A stretch of DNA of 64,000 nt from Schaalia turicensis ACS-279-V-Col4 (GCF_000296505.1 NZ_JH815209.1:66908-130907), one strand, 5' to 3'. Positions 49,029-58,067 are shown, numbered from the stretch's first letter. Notes: a model not told the origin generated them from the letters alone. Numbers and translations: made by a program.

Positions 49029-49970
49029 CTAGTTCGCGTGGGTGGCCTTTGCTCGCGGATGTGCCAGCTGGTAGACCTCTTTCAAGGTTGTTGGTGTGAC
49101 TCGTGTATAGATCTGGGTTGTTTGCACTGATGCGTGACCAAGCAGTTCTTGGACGTCACGAATCGATGCTCCACCTTCCAACAAATGCGTTGCGAATGAA
49201 TGGCGCAATGTATGGGGTGAAACGTCTTCATCAATCCCAGCCCTGTCTGCAGCGCGCTGGATTATTTCCCATGCGCTTTGACGTGAAAGCGCCCGGCCTC
49301 GTGAATTCAAAAACAGAGCGGGACTCCCCTGCCCGCGCTGGGCGAGCACAGGACGGGAGCGCACAATGTACGCCTCGATTGCCGCTTTCGCGTACGAGCC
49401 GAGGGGCACAATGCGTTCCTTACGCCCTTTACCAAAGAGGCGGATAACGGGAAGCTCTTCGTCAAGGTCAAGATCATCAAGTGCAAGACCGACAGCCTCT
49501 GAAACGCGCGCTCCTGTCGCATAGAGCAATTCCAACAGCGCACTGTCGCGCAGGCTGATCACGTCATCTCCGACTCGGGCAGCGTCAAGCAACGCGCTCA
49601 CCTGCTCAACTGACAGTGCGTGAGGAAGGTGACTCCCCTGTTTCGGCGAAGTAATGCGAGCGGCCGGATTATGAATGTCGGGGCTGGTCGCCGAAACAAA
49701 TGTGTGGAAGCTACGAATCGCAGCACTTGCCCGCGCAATTGACGAGGCCGCCGCTGGCTTGCCACTCAGCGTGCCTGCGCTCAGGTCGGCGAGGTGACGT
49801 TCGATATCAGCAGACGTGATCGTTTTCAGGTCGCTCAACCCGTGACTTTCAAGGTCTAAGCGATAGCGCTCAATATCGCGTTTGTAGTTGGAAACCGTGT
49901 TGATCGACGAACCTCGTTCAACCCGCAAATAGCCAAGCCACTCGTCAATGTACTCACCGATTTCGCTCAC
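49029..49970 (-). CDS. xerD: Tyrosine recombinase XerD
   Basis: Resolves chromosome dimers at dif with XerC. 313 residues: SAM-like N-terminal DNA-binding domain (about 1-105) and the catalytic domain with R155 (ATGARVSEA), a beta-hairpin lysine near 181, H253 and R256 (SPHTLRHSFATHLL), H279 (LLGHASVQTTQIYTRV) and nucleophile Y288. It heads the minus-strand run into parA and scpAB. No dif site was identified here. Confidence 0.95.
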   Translation of the reverse strand: MSEIGEYIDEWLGYLRVERGSSINTVSNYKRDIERYRLDLESHGLSDLKTITSADIERHLADLSAGTLSGKPAAASSIARASAAIRSFHTFVSATSPDIHNPAARITSPKQGSHLPHALSVEQVSALLDAARVGDDVISLRDSALLELLYATGARVSEAVGLALDDLDLDEELPVIRLFGKGRKERIVPLGSYAKAAIEAYIVRSRPVLAQRGQGSPALFLNSRGRALSRQSAWEIIQRAADRAGIDEDVSPHTLRHSFATHLLEGGASIRDVQELLGHASVQTTQIYTRVTPTTLKEVYQLAHPRAKATHAN

Positions 49971-50270
49971 GCACTCAGCCTAGTGGCACTCCGACCCTAG
50001 ATCCGCAAATACCCGCCCTACGAACGCCCGTGTGTTCCAACACCGATGGGCGGCCTCGTGAATCGAAGACGAGGGCGAGGCTCGAATGAGACACTATCGA
50101 GGCGTTGAGTCCATCTGCTCAGGTAGGCGCGTATCTGAGGGAGAACAATTGCCAGCGACACGTGCACATGTGAGCAGACTTTCCCCTCAACTGTTCGATT
50201 TTCTTTCGCTAAACTAGCAATCGTAAAAAGAATGCCCCAATGATGGGGCCTAACCCGGCTGGAGGCCGAA
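49971..50270. other. Divergent gap between xerD and tkt
   Basis: Three hundred bases without a gene. It holds a hairpin at 50234-50249 (GCCCCA/TGGGGC, loop ATGA) in the tkt leader, and GGAGG at 50261-50265 ahead of the tkt GTG. A TAAACT-like -10 lies near 50210, but no convincing -35. Confidence 0.6.
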
Positions 50271-52352
50271 GTGACACTCAAGTGGGACGCAATTGATGAC
50301 CGTGCAGTGACCACGGCAAAAATTCTTGCTGCAGACGCCGTTGAACAGGCAGGATCCGGACACCCAGGCACTGCGATTTCCATCGCACCGGCCGCATACC
50401 TGCTCTACCAGCGCCACATGCACATTGACCCGAAGGATGATCGCTGGCTCGGCCGAGACCGCTTCGTCCTGTCGGCAGGTCACTCCTCACTCACCCAGTA
50501 CGTCCAGCTCTACCTAGCAGGCATCGGCCTCGAGCTCGATGACCTCAAGACCCTGCGCACCGCAGGCTCCCTGACCCCGGGGCACCCGGAGTACGGCCAC
50601 ACCAAGGGCGTCGAAATCACCACCGGCCCGCTCGGCACCGGCATTGCTTCCGCCGTCGGCTTCGCAATGGCATCGCGACGTATGCACGGCCTGCTGGATC
50701 CGGAAGCTGCCCTCGGCGAATCCGTCTTCGACACCAACGTCTACGTGCTCGCTGGCGACGGTTGCTTCGAAGAAGGCGTCTCCGCTGAAGCCTCCTCGCT
50801 TGCAGGCACCCAGAAGCTCGGCAACCTGACCCTCATCTGGGACGACAACCACATCTCCATTGAAGACGACACCAAGATCGCCTTCTCCGAAGACGTCCTA
50901 GCACGCTACGAGGCCTACGGCTGGCACGTCCAGCGCGTCAACTGGCTGCAGGAAGATGGCTCCTACACCGAAGACGTCGCAGCCCTCTCCGAGGCACTCG
51001 ACGTTGCCAAGGCTGTCACCGACAAGCCGTCCATCATCGCAGTTCGCACCCTGATCGGCTGGCCGACCCCCGGCAAGACCAACACTGGTGGCATCCATGG
51101 CTCCAAGCTCGGTGGTGAAGCACTCTCCGGTCTCAAGGAAGCCCTCGGAGCTGACCCGGAGAAGATGTTCGACGTCGACGTTGAGGCAGTCGAAGCTGCA
51201 CGTGCGAATGTTGCCAAGCGTTGCGCCGAATACCGCAAGGATTGGGACGCACGTTTCGAGGCATGGAAGGCAGCGAACCCCCAGCGCGCAGAGCTTCTTG
51301 AGCGTCTGCAGTCCGGCAAGCTCCCCGAAGGCTGGGAAGAAGCACTGCCGACCTTCGAAGCTGGCAAGGCAATCGCAACCCGTGCAGCATCGGGCACAGT
51401 CCTCAACGCGATCGCCGAAGCTATTCCGGAACTCTGGGGTGGTTCTGCTGACCTTGCAGGTTCGAACAACACCTACATGAAGGGCCAGCCCTCCTTCCTG
51501 CCTGAAGGCGCATCCTCCGACGCATTCCAGGGCAACGAATTCGGTCGCAACATGCACTTCGGTGTCCGCGAATTCGCCATGGGCGCCATCATGAACGGCA
51601 TCGCAGCCGACGGCCTCACCCGCCCCTACGGTGGTACGTTCTTCGTGTTCTCCGACTTCATGCGTGGTGCTGTCCGCCTCGCAGCCCTCATGGATCTGCC
51701 CGTCACCTACGTGTGGACGCATGACTCCATCGGCGTTGGCGAAGACGGCCCGACCCACCAGCCAATCGAGCACCTCGCTTCCTACCGTGCAATCCCGAAC
51801 CTCGCAGTGATTCGCCCCGGCGACGCAACCGAAACCGCAGCTGCATGGCGAGCAGTCCTCGAGCAACGTCACCCGGCTGCCCTGGTTCTCTCCCGTCAGA
51901 ACCTGCCGAACCCGGCACGCGGTGAAGGCACCGAGCTTGCCACCGCTGACGGCCTCGTCCATGGCGCATACGTGCTCGCTGACACCGAGGGCACCCCGGA
52001 CGTCATCATCATGGCTTCCGGTTCCGAGGTCTCCGTGGCACTCGAAGCACGCGAAGCACTCGCGGGTGAAGGCGTGAAGGCTCGCGTCGTGTCCGTGCCC
52101 TGCCTCGACTGGTTCGAGCAGCAGGATGCAGAATACCGCGAAGAGGTTCTACCGTCGGCCGTCAAGGCTCGCGTTAGCGTCGAAGCAGGTATCGCTCTGC
52201 CCTGGTACCGCTACCTTGGCGATGCAGGTCGCGCAGTCTCCATCGAACACTTCGGTGCCTCGGCACCCGGTGACTTCCTGTTCAAGGAATACGGAATCGA
52301 TGCTGACCACGTTGTTGCGGCTGCTAAGGAATCGATCACAGCTGCACGGTGA
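50271..52352 (+). CDS. tkt: Transketolase
   Basis: Thiamine-diphosphate enzyme of the non-oxidative pentose phosphate pathway, cytosolic. 693 residues: TPP/Mg-binding GDGCFEEG...DDNHIS near 160-195, pyrimidine domain HDSIGVGEDGPTHQPIEHLA near 480-500, and a C-terminal domain. GTG 50271 is preceded by GGAGG with a five-base spacer. Strongly biased codon use (mostly gcc, ggc, acc) suggests high expression. Works with Rpe (16216). Confidence 0.97.
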   Translation: MTLKWDAIDDRAVTTAKILAADAVEQAGSGHPGTAISIAPAAYLLYQRHMHIDPKDDRWLGRDRFVLSAGHSSLTQYVQLYLAGIGLELDDLKTLRTAGSLTPGHPEYGHTKGVEITTGPLGTGIASAVGFAMASRRMHGLLDPEAALGESVFDTNVYVLAGDGCFEEGVSAEASSLAGTQKLGNLTLIWDDNHISIEDDTKIAFSEDVLARYEAYGWHVQRVNWLQEDGSYTEDVAALSEALDVAKAVTDKPSIIAVRTLIGWPTPGKTNTGGIHGSKLGGEALSGLKEALGADPEKMFDVDVEAVEAARANVAKRCAEYRKDWDARFEAWKAANPQRAELLERLQSGKLPEGWEEALPTFEAGKAIATRAASGTVLNAIAEAIPELWGGSADLAGSNNTYMKGQPSFLPEGASSDAFQGNEFGRNMHFGVREFAMGAIMNGIAADGLTRPYGGTFFVFSDFMRGAVRLAALMDLPVTYVWTHDSIGVGEDGPTHQPIEHLASYRAIPNLAVIRPGDATETAAAWRAVLEQRHPAALVLSRQNLPNPARGEGTELATADGLVHGAYVLADTEGTPDVIIMASGSEVSVALEAREALAGEGVKARVVSVPCLDWFEQQDAEYREEVLPSAVKARVSVEAGIALPWYRYLGDAGRAVSIEHFGASAPGDFLFKEYGIDADHVVAAAKESITAAR

Positions 52353-52390
52353 AGCCACCTTTTAGTTAAGGTGTAACCCGCTGAAATACA

Positions 52391-52440
52391 ACGGACGTAG
52401 CCACAGGGGAACATCCTCTGTGGCTACGTCCGTTTATATA
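52391..52440 (+). terminator. Terminator after tkt
   Basis: Sixteen-base perfect arms at 52391-52406 and 52418-52433 with a short loop, followed by TTTATATA. It closes the tkt transcript. Confidence 0.85.
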
Positions 52441-52496
52441 GATAGCTGTGCTGTTCCGGCTTAGTCGCGTCCGGCAAGCTTCAACAATCACATAGC

Positions 52497-52526
52497 GCTG
52501 GGGCGTGCCTTTTGGCACGCCCCAGC
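52497..52526. terminator. GC-rich hairpin in the tkt-downstream gap
   Basis: Thirteen-base perfect arms (GCTGGGGCGTGCC and its complement) around a TTTT loop at 52497-52526. The tail is only TACTTTAAA, so it may be a terminator or a relic of a mobile element end. Confidence 0.5.
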
Positions 52527-52945
52527 TACTTTAAATATTCGCATTAGACGGGAGCTTTTAACTCCCCCCTCCCCTGGGTGTCTAACCGCATGAATGAAAC
52601 CAACGGTTCGTATGCAGAACCTGAGGCGAAATCGTAAGCAAATCCATCACGGCATCACGCTTTCTTCCATGCCAAGATCAGCCTTGAATAGAAGCATCTT
52701 CTACGCATTCTCATAAGATCAAAAACTGAGTCTTGGATGGCAACCTCCTACTGGTGTCATGGAATCCCGCGTTCGATTTGCTATCGCAAACTGTCAAAAT
52801 AAAATCCAGAAGACACTCAGAATTCTCTAAATATTTTGCCAGATTTGGCAGTTATTTATAGATAGTCATTTTTGACACGTCGGTTTTAGGGAGCATGTTT
52901 CACCAAAGAACAGTTCTCTAAAGTATGAGTAAAGGAGAGAACTGA
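52527..52945. other. Gene-free AT-rich leader of the acyltransferase gene
   Basis: About 420 bases with no credible reading frame, visibly richer in A/T than its neighbours. It has a TTGACA at 52872-52877, without a clear -10, a TGCCA-GATT-TGGCA dyad at 52837-52850, and an AAAGGAG ribosome-binding site before the GTG at 52946. The promoter of the next two genes is probably here. Confidence 0.5.
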
Positions 52946-53902
52946 GTGTCTAAACCTTCACGAATCGTGGGGCTTGATGTAGCGCGCTCACTCGCGATCA
53001 TCGGAATGATAGTTATCCACATGGCCTCGCTACTTTGGAGTACCAAAGTAATACTCTCTGGCCTACCCGCATCATTATTTGCCGTCATCGCCGGCGTGAC
53101 GATGATGATTATTGGACGAAACTACACCAGCACCACTTTCTTGCGGCTGATAGCCCGAGGCGCTTTAATTATCCTCATCGGCCTGGCACTACTGCCCGTG
53201 GGTGGACAAATCCAAGTGGTCCTCATCGTAATGGGCCTGGTAATGATCCTAGTTTCCTGGATGCCCGCATTGGGAACGTGGTGGAGGCTCGGTCTATTTA
53301 TTGCCGCCACAATCGCCGCAACAATCGTGTACGCCCCCATCGAACTGCCACAGATTTATCCGCTATTGGCATGGATTGCATACTTCATCGGTGGCATGCT
53401 TCTTTTTGATGTGTACCTGCGCGACCGACTACAGCGCACCCCCGATGCGAACAGCACCCCTCACACTCGACTGAGCTGGATCGTAACCGCTATCAGCGTT
53501 GTCATCGCTGGTATCGGCATCTACTTCCGATTTGACCCAAACATTCCCAGCTGGCTCAGCTTTACCGGTCACACCGGCGTCCTAGGCGAAGTTATCCTCG
53601 CCGTTGCGGTTGCATCCGTAGTGATTCACCTGTGCCTGATTGTAGGAGACCACTCTCGAATCGTGGCCTATCCTTTCGCGGCCATGGGAACAATGTCGCT
53701 AACCATTTACATTCTGCACATTCTTACCGCTTTCTACTGGCAGCAAAAGGTCGCGTTACATTCCACTGTGTCAGCAATCGGTTTCATCGTATTTTTCCTC
53801 ATCGCAGCCAGCCTGTGGAAGAAGTTTGTAGGACAGGGTCCTGCTGAGAAACTCGTTGCCACCACGATCAAGGCCATTGTTCCTTCTAAGAAAGGGAATT
53901 AA
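52946..53902 (+). CDS. Polytopic membrane protein of the HGSNAT/DUF418-DUF1624 acyltransferase class
   Basis: 318 residues with about nine or ten hydrophobic segments. The N-terminus SRIVGLDVARSLAIIGMIVIHM matches the start of heparan-alpha-glucosaminide-acetyltransferase-like and DUF418 membrane proteins. A late segment, TMSLTIYILHILT, resembles the C-terminal part of these families. It would move acyl groups across the membrane; substrate unknown. GTG 52946 with AAAGGAGAG ahead. The protease gene starts two bases after its stop. Confidence 0.75.
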   Translation: MSKPSRIVGLDVARSLAIIGMIVIHMASLLWSTKVILSGLPASLFAVIAGVTMMIIGRNYTSTTFLRLIARGALIILIGLALLPVGGQIQVVLIVMGLVMILVSWMPALGTWWRLGLFIAATIAATIVYAPIELPQIYPLLAWIAYFIGGMLLFDVYLRDRLQRTPDANSTPHTRLSWIVTAISVVIAGIGIYFRFDPNIPSWLSFTGHTGVLGEVILAVAVASVVIHLCLIVGDHSRIVAYPFAAMGTMSLTIYILHILTAFYWQQKVALHSTVSAIGFIVFFLIAASLWKKFVGQGPAEKLVATTIKAIVPSKKGN

Positions 53903-53904
53903 CC

Positions 53905-54948
53905 GTGAAAAAATCACTTTTTTCGGTCGCTGCCATTGTCAGCGCCACCCTGCTCATGACTGCCACTCCGGCTCTCGCACTCGAATATGGCGAGCCGGCG
54001 CCAGAAAATGCGGAAAGCAGTTCCGTTGCCGCGCTCAAAATGGGCAAAATCGGTAGCTTTGGTGACTGCACGGGCACACTCGTTGCCGACCAGTGGGTAC
54101 TCACAGCCCGCCACTGTCTAGAGTCAGTCAACAATGAAGGCACCCAGGCACGCATCGCTGGAAAGGTCTACAACGCTGATTCCTGGGCTCTTTCGCCCAC
54201 ATCTGACGCGGGGTTACTTCACCTGACTGAGAAAGTGACTAACGCAACCCCCGCAAAAATCTCCCACGATATTCCAACCCCAGGGCAGACGGGAACTCTT
54301 TACGGTTGGAGTAGCAGCTCGTCAATGGCACGATCTGGACAGCTACCAATGGCCACAATGGTTGTCAAAGAGCTACTAGGTGGCGCGCCTTCCGGTTCTG
54401 ACACGCCGAGTGCTCCCGAAACTCCTTCCGATTCCAAGGCACCTACCGGCGCTGATGCGTCTACAGAGACTGCCCCGCCACAGGCTCCACAGTCAAAACC
54501 TGGAATGACAGAAACTGGCCAAACCGAGTCTAATCCTGAGGGGATGTCGGAAGGCCCAGCCGACAACTCCATACAGCCTAGGATCGAAACCTCTATCTTG
54601 GATGTGCAGTCAGTTTCTGGAGCTGGCATGCAGGGTGGTGACTCCGGTGGCCCGTTCTTTGTCGACGGAAAGCTTGCGGGACTTGCTACCGCCGCTGGAA
54701 CTGCCAATGGGGATCCGGACCTTCCCTCCCCTAGTGCTGCAATCACCACAGTTGCAGGCACCGCCGAATGGATCGACAACATTATCTCTGGCCGCGACAC
54801 CCAAAGCGTTCTAACTGCAGAAAACACTCCTGCACCGCCAGAGAACATTCAAACCAGTAGCGATAACATTTGGGGCTACCTTGCGATCGCACTCGTAGGC
54901 CTTGCTGTGGGAGCAATCGGCTCACGTATCCGCAATGCGCGCCAGTAA
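53905..54948 (+). CDS. Secreted trypsin-like S1 serine protease with C-terminal membrane anchor
   Basis: 347 residues. A Sec signal peptide ends near 26 (ALA). The catalytic triad is visible: H70 in TARHC, probable D101 in SPTSDAGLL, S247 in GGDSGGPFF, with C55-C71 as a likely disulfide. Inside the domain, about residues 160-228, is a Pro/Ser/Thr-rich insertion (SDTPSAPETPSDSKAP). The C-terminus has a membrane helix at about 321-340 followed by basic residues, so it stays at the cell surface. Coupled to the acyltransferase upstream. Substrate unknown. Confidence 0.87.
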   Translation: MKKSLFSVAAIVSATLLMTATPALALEYGEPAPENAESSSVAALKMGKIGSFGDCTGTLVADQWVLTARHCLESVNNEGTQARIAGKVYNADSWALSPTSDAGLLHLTEKVTNATPAKISHDIPTPGQTGTLYGWSSSSSMARSGQLPMATMVVKELLGGAPSGSDTPSAPETPSDSKAPTGADASTETAPPQAPQSKPGMTETGQTESNPEGMSEGPADNSIQPRIETSILDVQSVSGAGMQGGDSGGPFFVDGKLAGLATAAGTANGDPDLPSPSAAITTVAGTAEWIDNIISGRDTQSVLTAENTPAPPENIQTSSDNIWGYLAIALVGLAVGAIGSRIRNARQ

Positions 54949-54988
54949 GGATTCCTACCGGACTGTCGAGCGAATAGACATTTCACCC

Positions 54989-55028
54989 TTTGAAGCCGTC
55001 TCCCAGAAAACTGGGTGACGGCTTCAAA
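54989..55028 (+). terminator. Terminator after the S1 protease gene
   Basis: Twelve-base perfect outer arms at 54989-55000 and 55017-55028 enclose an inner CCCAG-AAAA-CTGGG hairpin. The tail CATTAGCTCTTTTA is weakly U-rich. It ends the acyltransferase-protease transcript. Confidence 0.8.
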
Positions 55029-55099
55029 CATTAGCTCTTTTACAGTCATGCGACCCGTATCTGCCCCCTTGCCTTCAGCAGACCCGTTAGTACAAAAGC

Positions 55100-55189
55100 G
55101 GCGGGTTAATCCCAACAGGAATTGTAGCTGCCCGTTGGAATTAACCCGCCTGGAGGAATTCCACCCGTCGCTAGTGCGAAACCGGGTGG
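55100..55189. terminator. Two further hairpins before the pckG stop
   Basis: A long stem with outer arms 55100-55110 and 55140-55150 and an inner CCCAAC/GTTGG pair, then CCACCCG/CGGGTGG at 55161-55167 and 55183-55189. These lie between convergent protease and pckG genes and probably terminate pckG from the minus strand. Confidence 0.55.
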
Positions 55190-55193
55190 CCGA

Positions 55194-57041
55194 TTAGGCG
55201 TTAAACGCCTGCTCTATGCGCTCGTGCGCGGCCCAGATCTGCTCGGGAAGATTCTTGAACTGTGCAAGGTGTTCGCGGCGGTAGCTCATCTCCTTCTTCC
55301 ACAGTTCGGCGTCGATGGAAAGAAGCTTATCCAGATCGGCGTCGTCACCTTCGAAACCATCAAGATTCAACTCTTCCTTTTTCGGCAAAATACCTACTGG
55401 CGTTTGCACGCCCTCAGCGCGTCCTTCCTTAACATCTAGCAGCCAAAGCAGTGCCCGCAGGTTGTCGCGGTAGCCAGGCCAGAGGAAGTGACCGTCTTCC
55501 GGATCGCGTTGGAACCAGTTCACGTGCGCAAAAATGGGCTGTTCCTTCGCGGAACCAATTATCTTCAACCAGTGGGCCGCATAGTCCCCTTCGGGGTAGG
55601 ACATGAAGGGGCGCATCGACATCGGATCGTAACGCAGCACGCCCTCCTTGCCCTCGGCCGCGAAAGTAGCCTGGGCGCCCAGGGTCAAGCCGTCGTAAAC
55701 GCCCTCGGTTAGGTCGGTGATTGCCCGGATAAGTGGCTCCCGGTCCTTTACTCGCCCGCCAAAAATGATGGCGTCAATTGGCACACCTTGCGGTTCTTCG
55801 TAGTCGGGGGCCACGTTGGGCACGTTAGCCAAAGACGTGGTGAAGCGGGAATTGGGGTGTGCCCACTCGTCGCCCTTGGCCTCGGAGCGCTGCCGATCGG
55901 CCGGGCGGTCGGAAATCTTTTCGCCCTTCCAATCCAGCCATCCGGTAACATCTTCGGGGTAATCCGGGGTCTTACCTTCCCACCACAGCTCTTGGGTTTC
56001 GGGGTTGTAAGCGACGTTGGTGAAGAGCGTCTTAGAGCCTTCTTTGATGGCGTCCATGGCGGTGGGATTAGACTTCCAGTTGGTGTCCTTTGCCACGCCG
56101 AACGCGCCGTATTCGGGGTTCATGCCGTAAATCTTGCCGTCTTCGCCAACGTGCAGCCACACGATGTCATCGCCGTAGAAGTAAACTTCGTAGCGGTCAC
56201 CCAAGGCGTCCGGGGCTAGCATCATAGCGAGGTTGGTTTTACCGGAAGCTGAGGGGAAGCCACCGCACACGTAGTAGGTGCGATTCTTGAGCTTATCCTT
56301 AATCCCGATCAGCATGAACTGTTCGGAAAGGAATTCCCCGGAAGCCCAGCCGTCGTAAGAAGCTTGGCGCAGACCGTGGGCGATCTTCCCAAGTAGCGCG
56401 TTGCCACCGTAGGAGGAACCGAAGTGCAAAATTGTGCGCTCGTCGGCTACCGTGGCAAACAGACGCTTATCCTTATCGGTGCCCTGCCCCAAGTTCTCCA
56501 GGTCGCCGGTCACGTGCACTGCACGCACAAATTGTCCCGAATCTTCCAAATTGTTCAGGTGTTCTACACCAACCCGGGCCATGCGGATCATGTGAAGAAC
56601 CACGGTGAGGTTGTCGGTAAGTTCCACCCCGCGAGCCCACTTTTCTAGCGGCGCTTTCGGCGGTGCCATCAGGTAGGGCACCACGTACATGGTTTTACCC
56701 CGGGAGGCGCCCTTCATGCTTTCCAGTTGCCGGGCAGTTACTTCCGTGGCGTCGTGCCAGTTGTTGTAGATTCCGGCTTCTTGTGGCTTGTGAGTGGCTA
56801 CGACGGTGCGTTCCTCGCTACGCGCCGTGTCCTTGTAGTAGGAGCGGGAGTAGTAGAGTCCCTCGCCCGCAGGTGCGATCTCACCGGTGTCTAGGCCTTC
56901 GGCGATGAGCCGATCGTCATCCTTTGCGGAAATGACTTCAATGGCATCGGGTTCGGTAATTCCGGCCCAGTACGCTACGTACTCAGCCACTGCAGGATTT
57001 TCCAGCCCGGCATCGCTGAGGATCTTGGCAATGTTATCCAT
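55194..57041 (-). CDS. pckG: Phosphoenolpyruvate carboxykinase (GTP)
   Basis: Converts oxaloacetate and GTP to PEP. 615 residues, normal for the GTP-type enzyme. The kinase P-loop reads FPSASGKTN (residues 262-270), whereas most GTP enzymes have FPSACGKTN: the hyper-reactive loop cysteine is Ser266 here. Nucleotide/metal region YFYGDDIVWLHVGEDGKIYG follows. I chose ATG 57041, with AGGAG eight bases ahead; ATG 57047 lies too close to it. The IS element begins 120 bases upstream. Base composition is like that of neighbouring core genes. Confidence 0.93.
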   Translation of the reverse strand: MDNIAKILSDAGLENPAVAEYVAYWAGITEPDAIEVISAKDDDRLIAEGLDTGEIAPAGEGLYYSRSYYKDTARSEERTVVATHKPQEAGIYNNWHDATEVTARQLESMKGASRGKTMYVVPYLMAPPKAPLEKWARGVELTDNLTVVLHMIRMARVGVEHLNNLEDSGQFVRAVHVTGDLENLGQGTDKDKRLFATVADERTILHFGSSYGGNALLGKIAHGLRQASYDGWASGEFLSEQFMLIGIKDKLKNRTYYVCGGFPSASGKTNLAMMLAPDALGDRYEVYFYGDDIVWLHVGEDGKIYGMNPEYGAFGVAKDTNWKSNPTAMDAIKEGSKTLFTNVAYNPETQELWWEGKTPDYPEDVTGWLDWKGEKISDRPADRQRSEAKGDEWAHPNSRFTTSLANVPNVAPDYEEPQGVPIDAIIFGGRVKDREPLIRAITDLTEGVYDGLTLGAQATFAAEGKEGVLRYDPMSMRPFMSYPEGDYAAHWLKIIGSAKEQPIFAHVNWFQRDPEDGHFLWPGYRDNLRALLWLLDVKEGRAEGVQTPVGILPKKEELNLDGFEGDDADLDKLLSIDAELWKKEMSYRREHLAQFKNLPEQIWAAHERIEQAFNA

Positions 57042-57220
57042 ATTCATCTCTCCTAAAATTTCGGGTATCCGAAAATTAAGTTCAGCATACCCGAATTTTT
57101 GAAGCGAATTTGGACTTATGTCCCGCCTGGAAGAAATATGGTTTACATCGGAATAATCCTGGGTCTGCTGAAGGTTTGGTTGAGTCCAAGACTGCATAGC
57201 TGAGGGGCTGTGCTGGAAGG

Positions 57221-57518
57221 ATGAACACCATGTCCCGTTATAGTGACGAGTTCAAGCGTGATGCGGTCGCGCTTGTTGAATCGGGTATCGCGCAAAACCA
57301 GGGTGTAAGGGATCTGGGGGGTCTCGAAGTCTGCTCTGCAATCCTGAGTACGTGATTCCAGGTTCCAGTCGTATGGGATGACGCCCTCGACCGATTCTGA
57401 TGAGCGACGCGAGATGTCGGCCGCGTTGAAACGGATCCGTGAGCTCGAGATGGAAAACGAAGTGCTACGTCGCGCGGCTGCCTATCTGTCGAAGGCGCGT
57501 ATCACGCCCCCAAAATGA
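57221..57518 (+). pseudogene. IS3 orfA transposase, frameshifted with a stop
   Basis: Starts MNTMSRYSDEFKRDAVALVE (helix-turn-helix) and runs off frame at a deletion or insertion near 57320, ending at 57355. The continuation in another frame shows VSKSALQS-stop-VRDSRFQSYG, where the stop replaces the expected Trp, then a leucine-zipper-like RIRELEMENEVLRRAAAYLS. It ends with an AAAATGA overlap with orfB, typical of programmed frameshifting. Confidence 0.8.
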
Positions 57519-57914
57519 TCTACCCGCTCGTCCGAGAGCTGGCCGCGACCGGAGCCCGGGTTCGGGTGCCGATCGCGGTGACGTGCCGGGTACTTGGCTT
57601 CAGTGAACAGGCCTACTATCAATGGCTGAAAGCCCCGAGATCCGCGCGCGAGGTCGAGGAGGAAGACCTCATCGGGGCGCTGCGCCAGCTCCACGAAGAC
57701 GACCCCGAAGGCGGCTACCGAGTTCTGGCCGATGATCTGCACGACCTCGGCTACAAGATCAGCGAACGGCGCGTGTGGTGGCTCTGCCATCTCGCAGGTA
57801 TCCAGTCGGTGATCGTGACGAGGAAGCGCCGCTACCCGCAGGCTCAGCAAGCTGACACCGGTCGAGTTCGAGACCATAACGAGAAGCGCCGTCGCCCTGG
57901 CGACATAAACCCCC
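57515..57914 (+). pseudogene. IS3 orfB transposase, C-terminally truncated
   Basis: Begins MIYPLVRELAATGARVRVPI and keeps the HTH_21-type region (QLHEDDPEGGYRVLADDLHD; GYKISERRVWWLCHLAG) to about residue 108 (RKRRYP). Beyond that no integrase core (DDE) follows; the frame runs into unrelated sequence up to the right inverted repeat. Catalytically dead. Confidence 0.8.
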
Positions 57915-58067
57915 GGACTCAATCAAACCTTCAGCAGACCCTTCACAACCGATCAGCATTGCTGAACCAACAGGAAGATCATAGAAAACCAGTAACCGAA
58001 ACCTGGCTCAATCCGTGCTCGGTCCACGAAATCCACGAAACACGGGCGTTAAAAGTGTACGGCTCCG

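Larger units (their letters stand above)
57161..57941. mobile_element. Internally deleted IS3-family element
   Basis: Terminal inverted repeats of 27 bases are seen at 57161-57187 (begins GGGTCTGCTGAAGGTTTGGT) and 57915-57941, one mismatch apart. Between them are a broken orfA and a truncated orfB. Total length is about 780 bases against roughly 1.2 to 1.3 kb for a complete IS3 element, so the deleted segment includes the DDE catalytic core. I see no clear target-site duplication. Confidence 0.85.

Noticed and set aside
50018..50383. Minus-strand frame in the tkt leader
   Set aside because: Runs into the start of tkt antisense; composition and lack of a ribosome-binding site argue against it.
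50898..51962. Long minus-strand reading frame (354 codons) opposite tkt
   Set aside because: Lies wholly antisense to a strongly conserved, highly codon-biased transketolase gene; it is a codon-bias shadow without recognisable domains or a ribosome-binding site.
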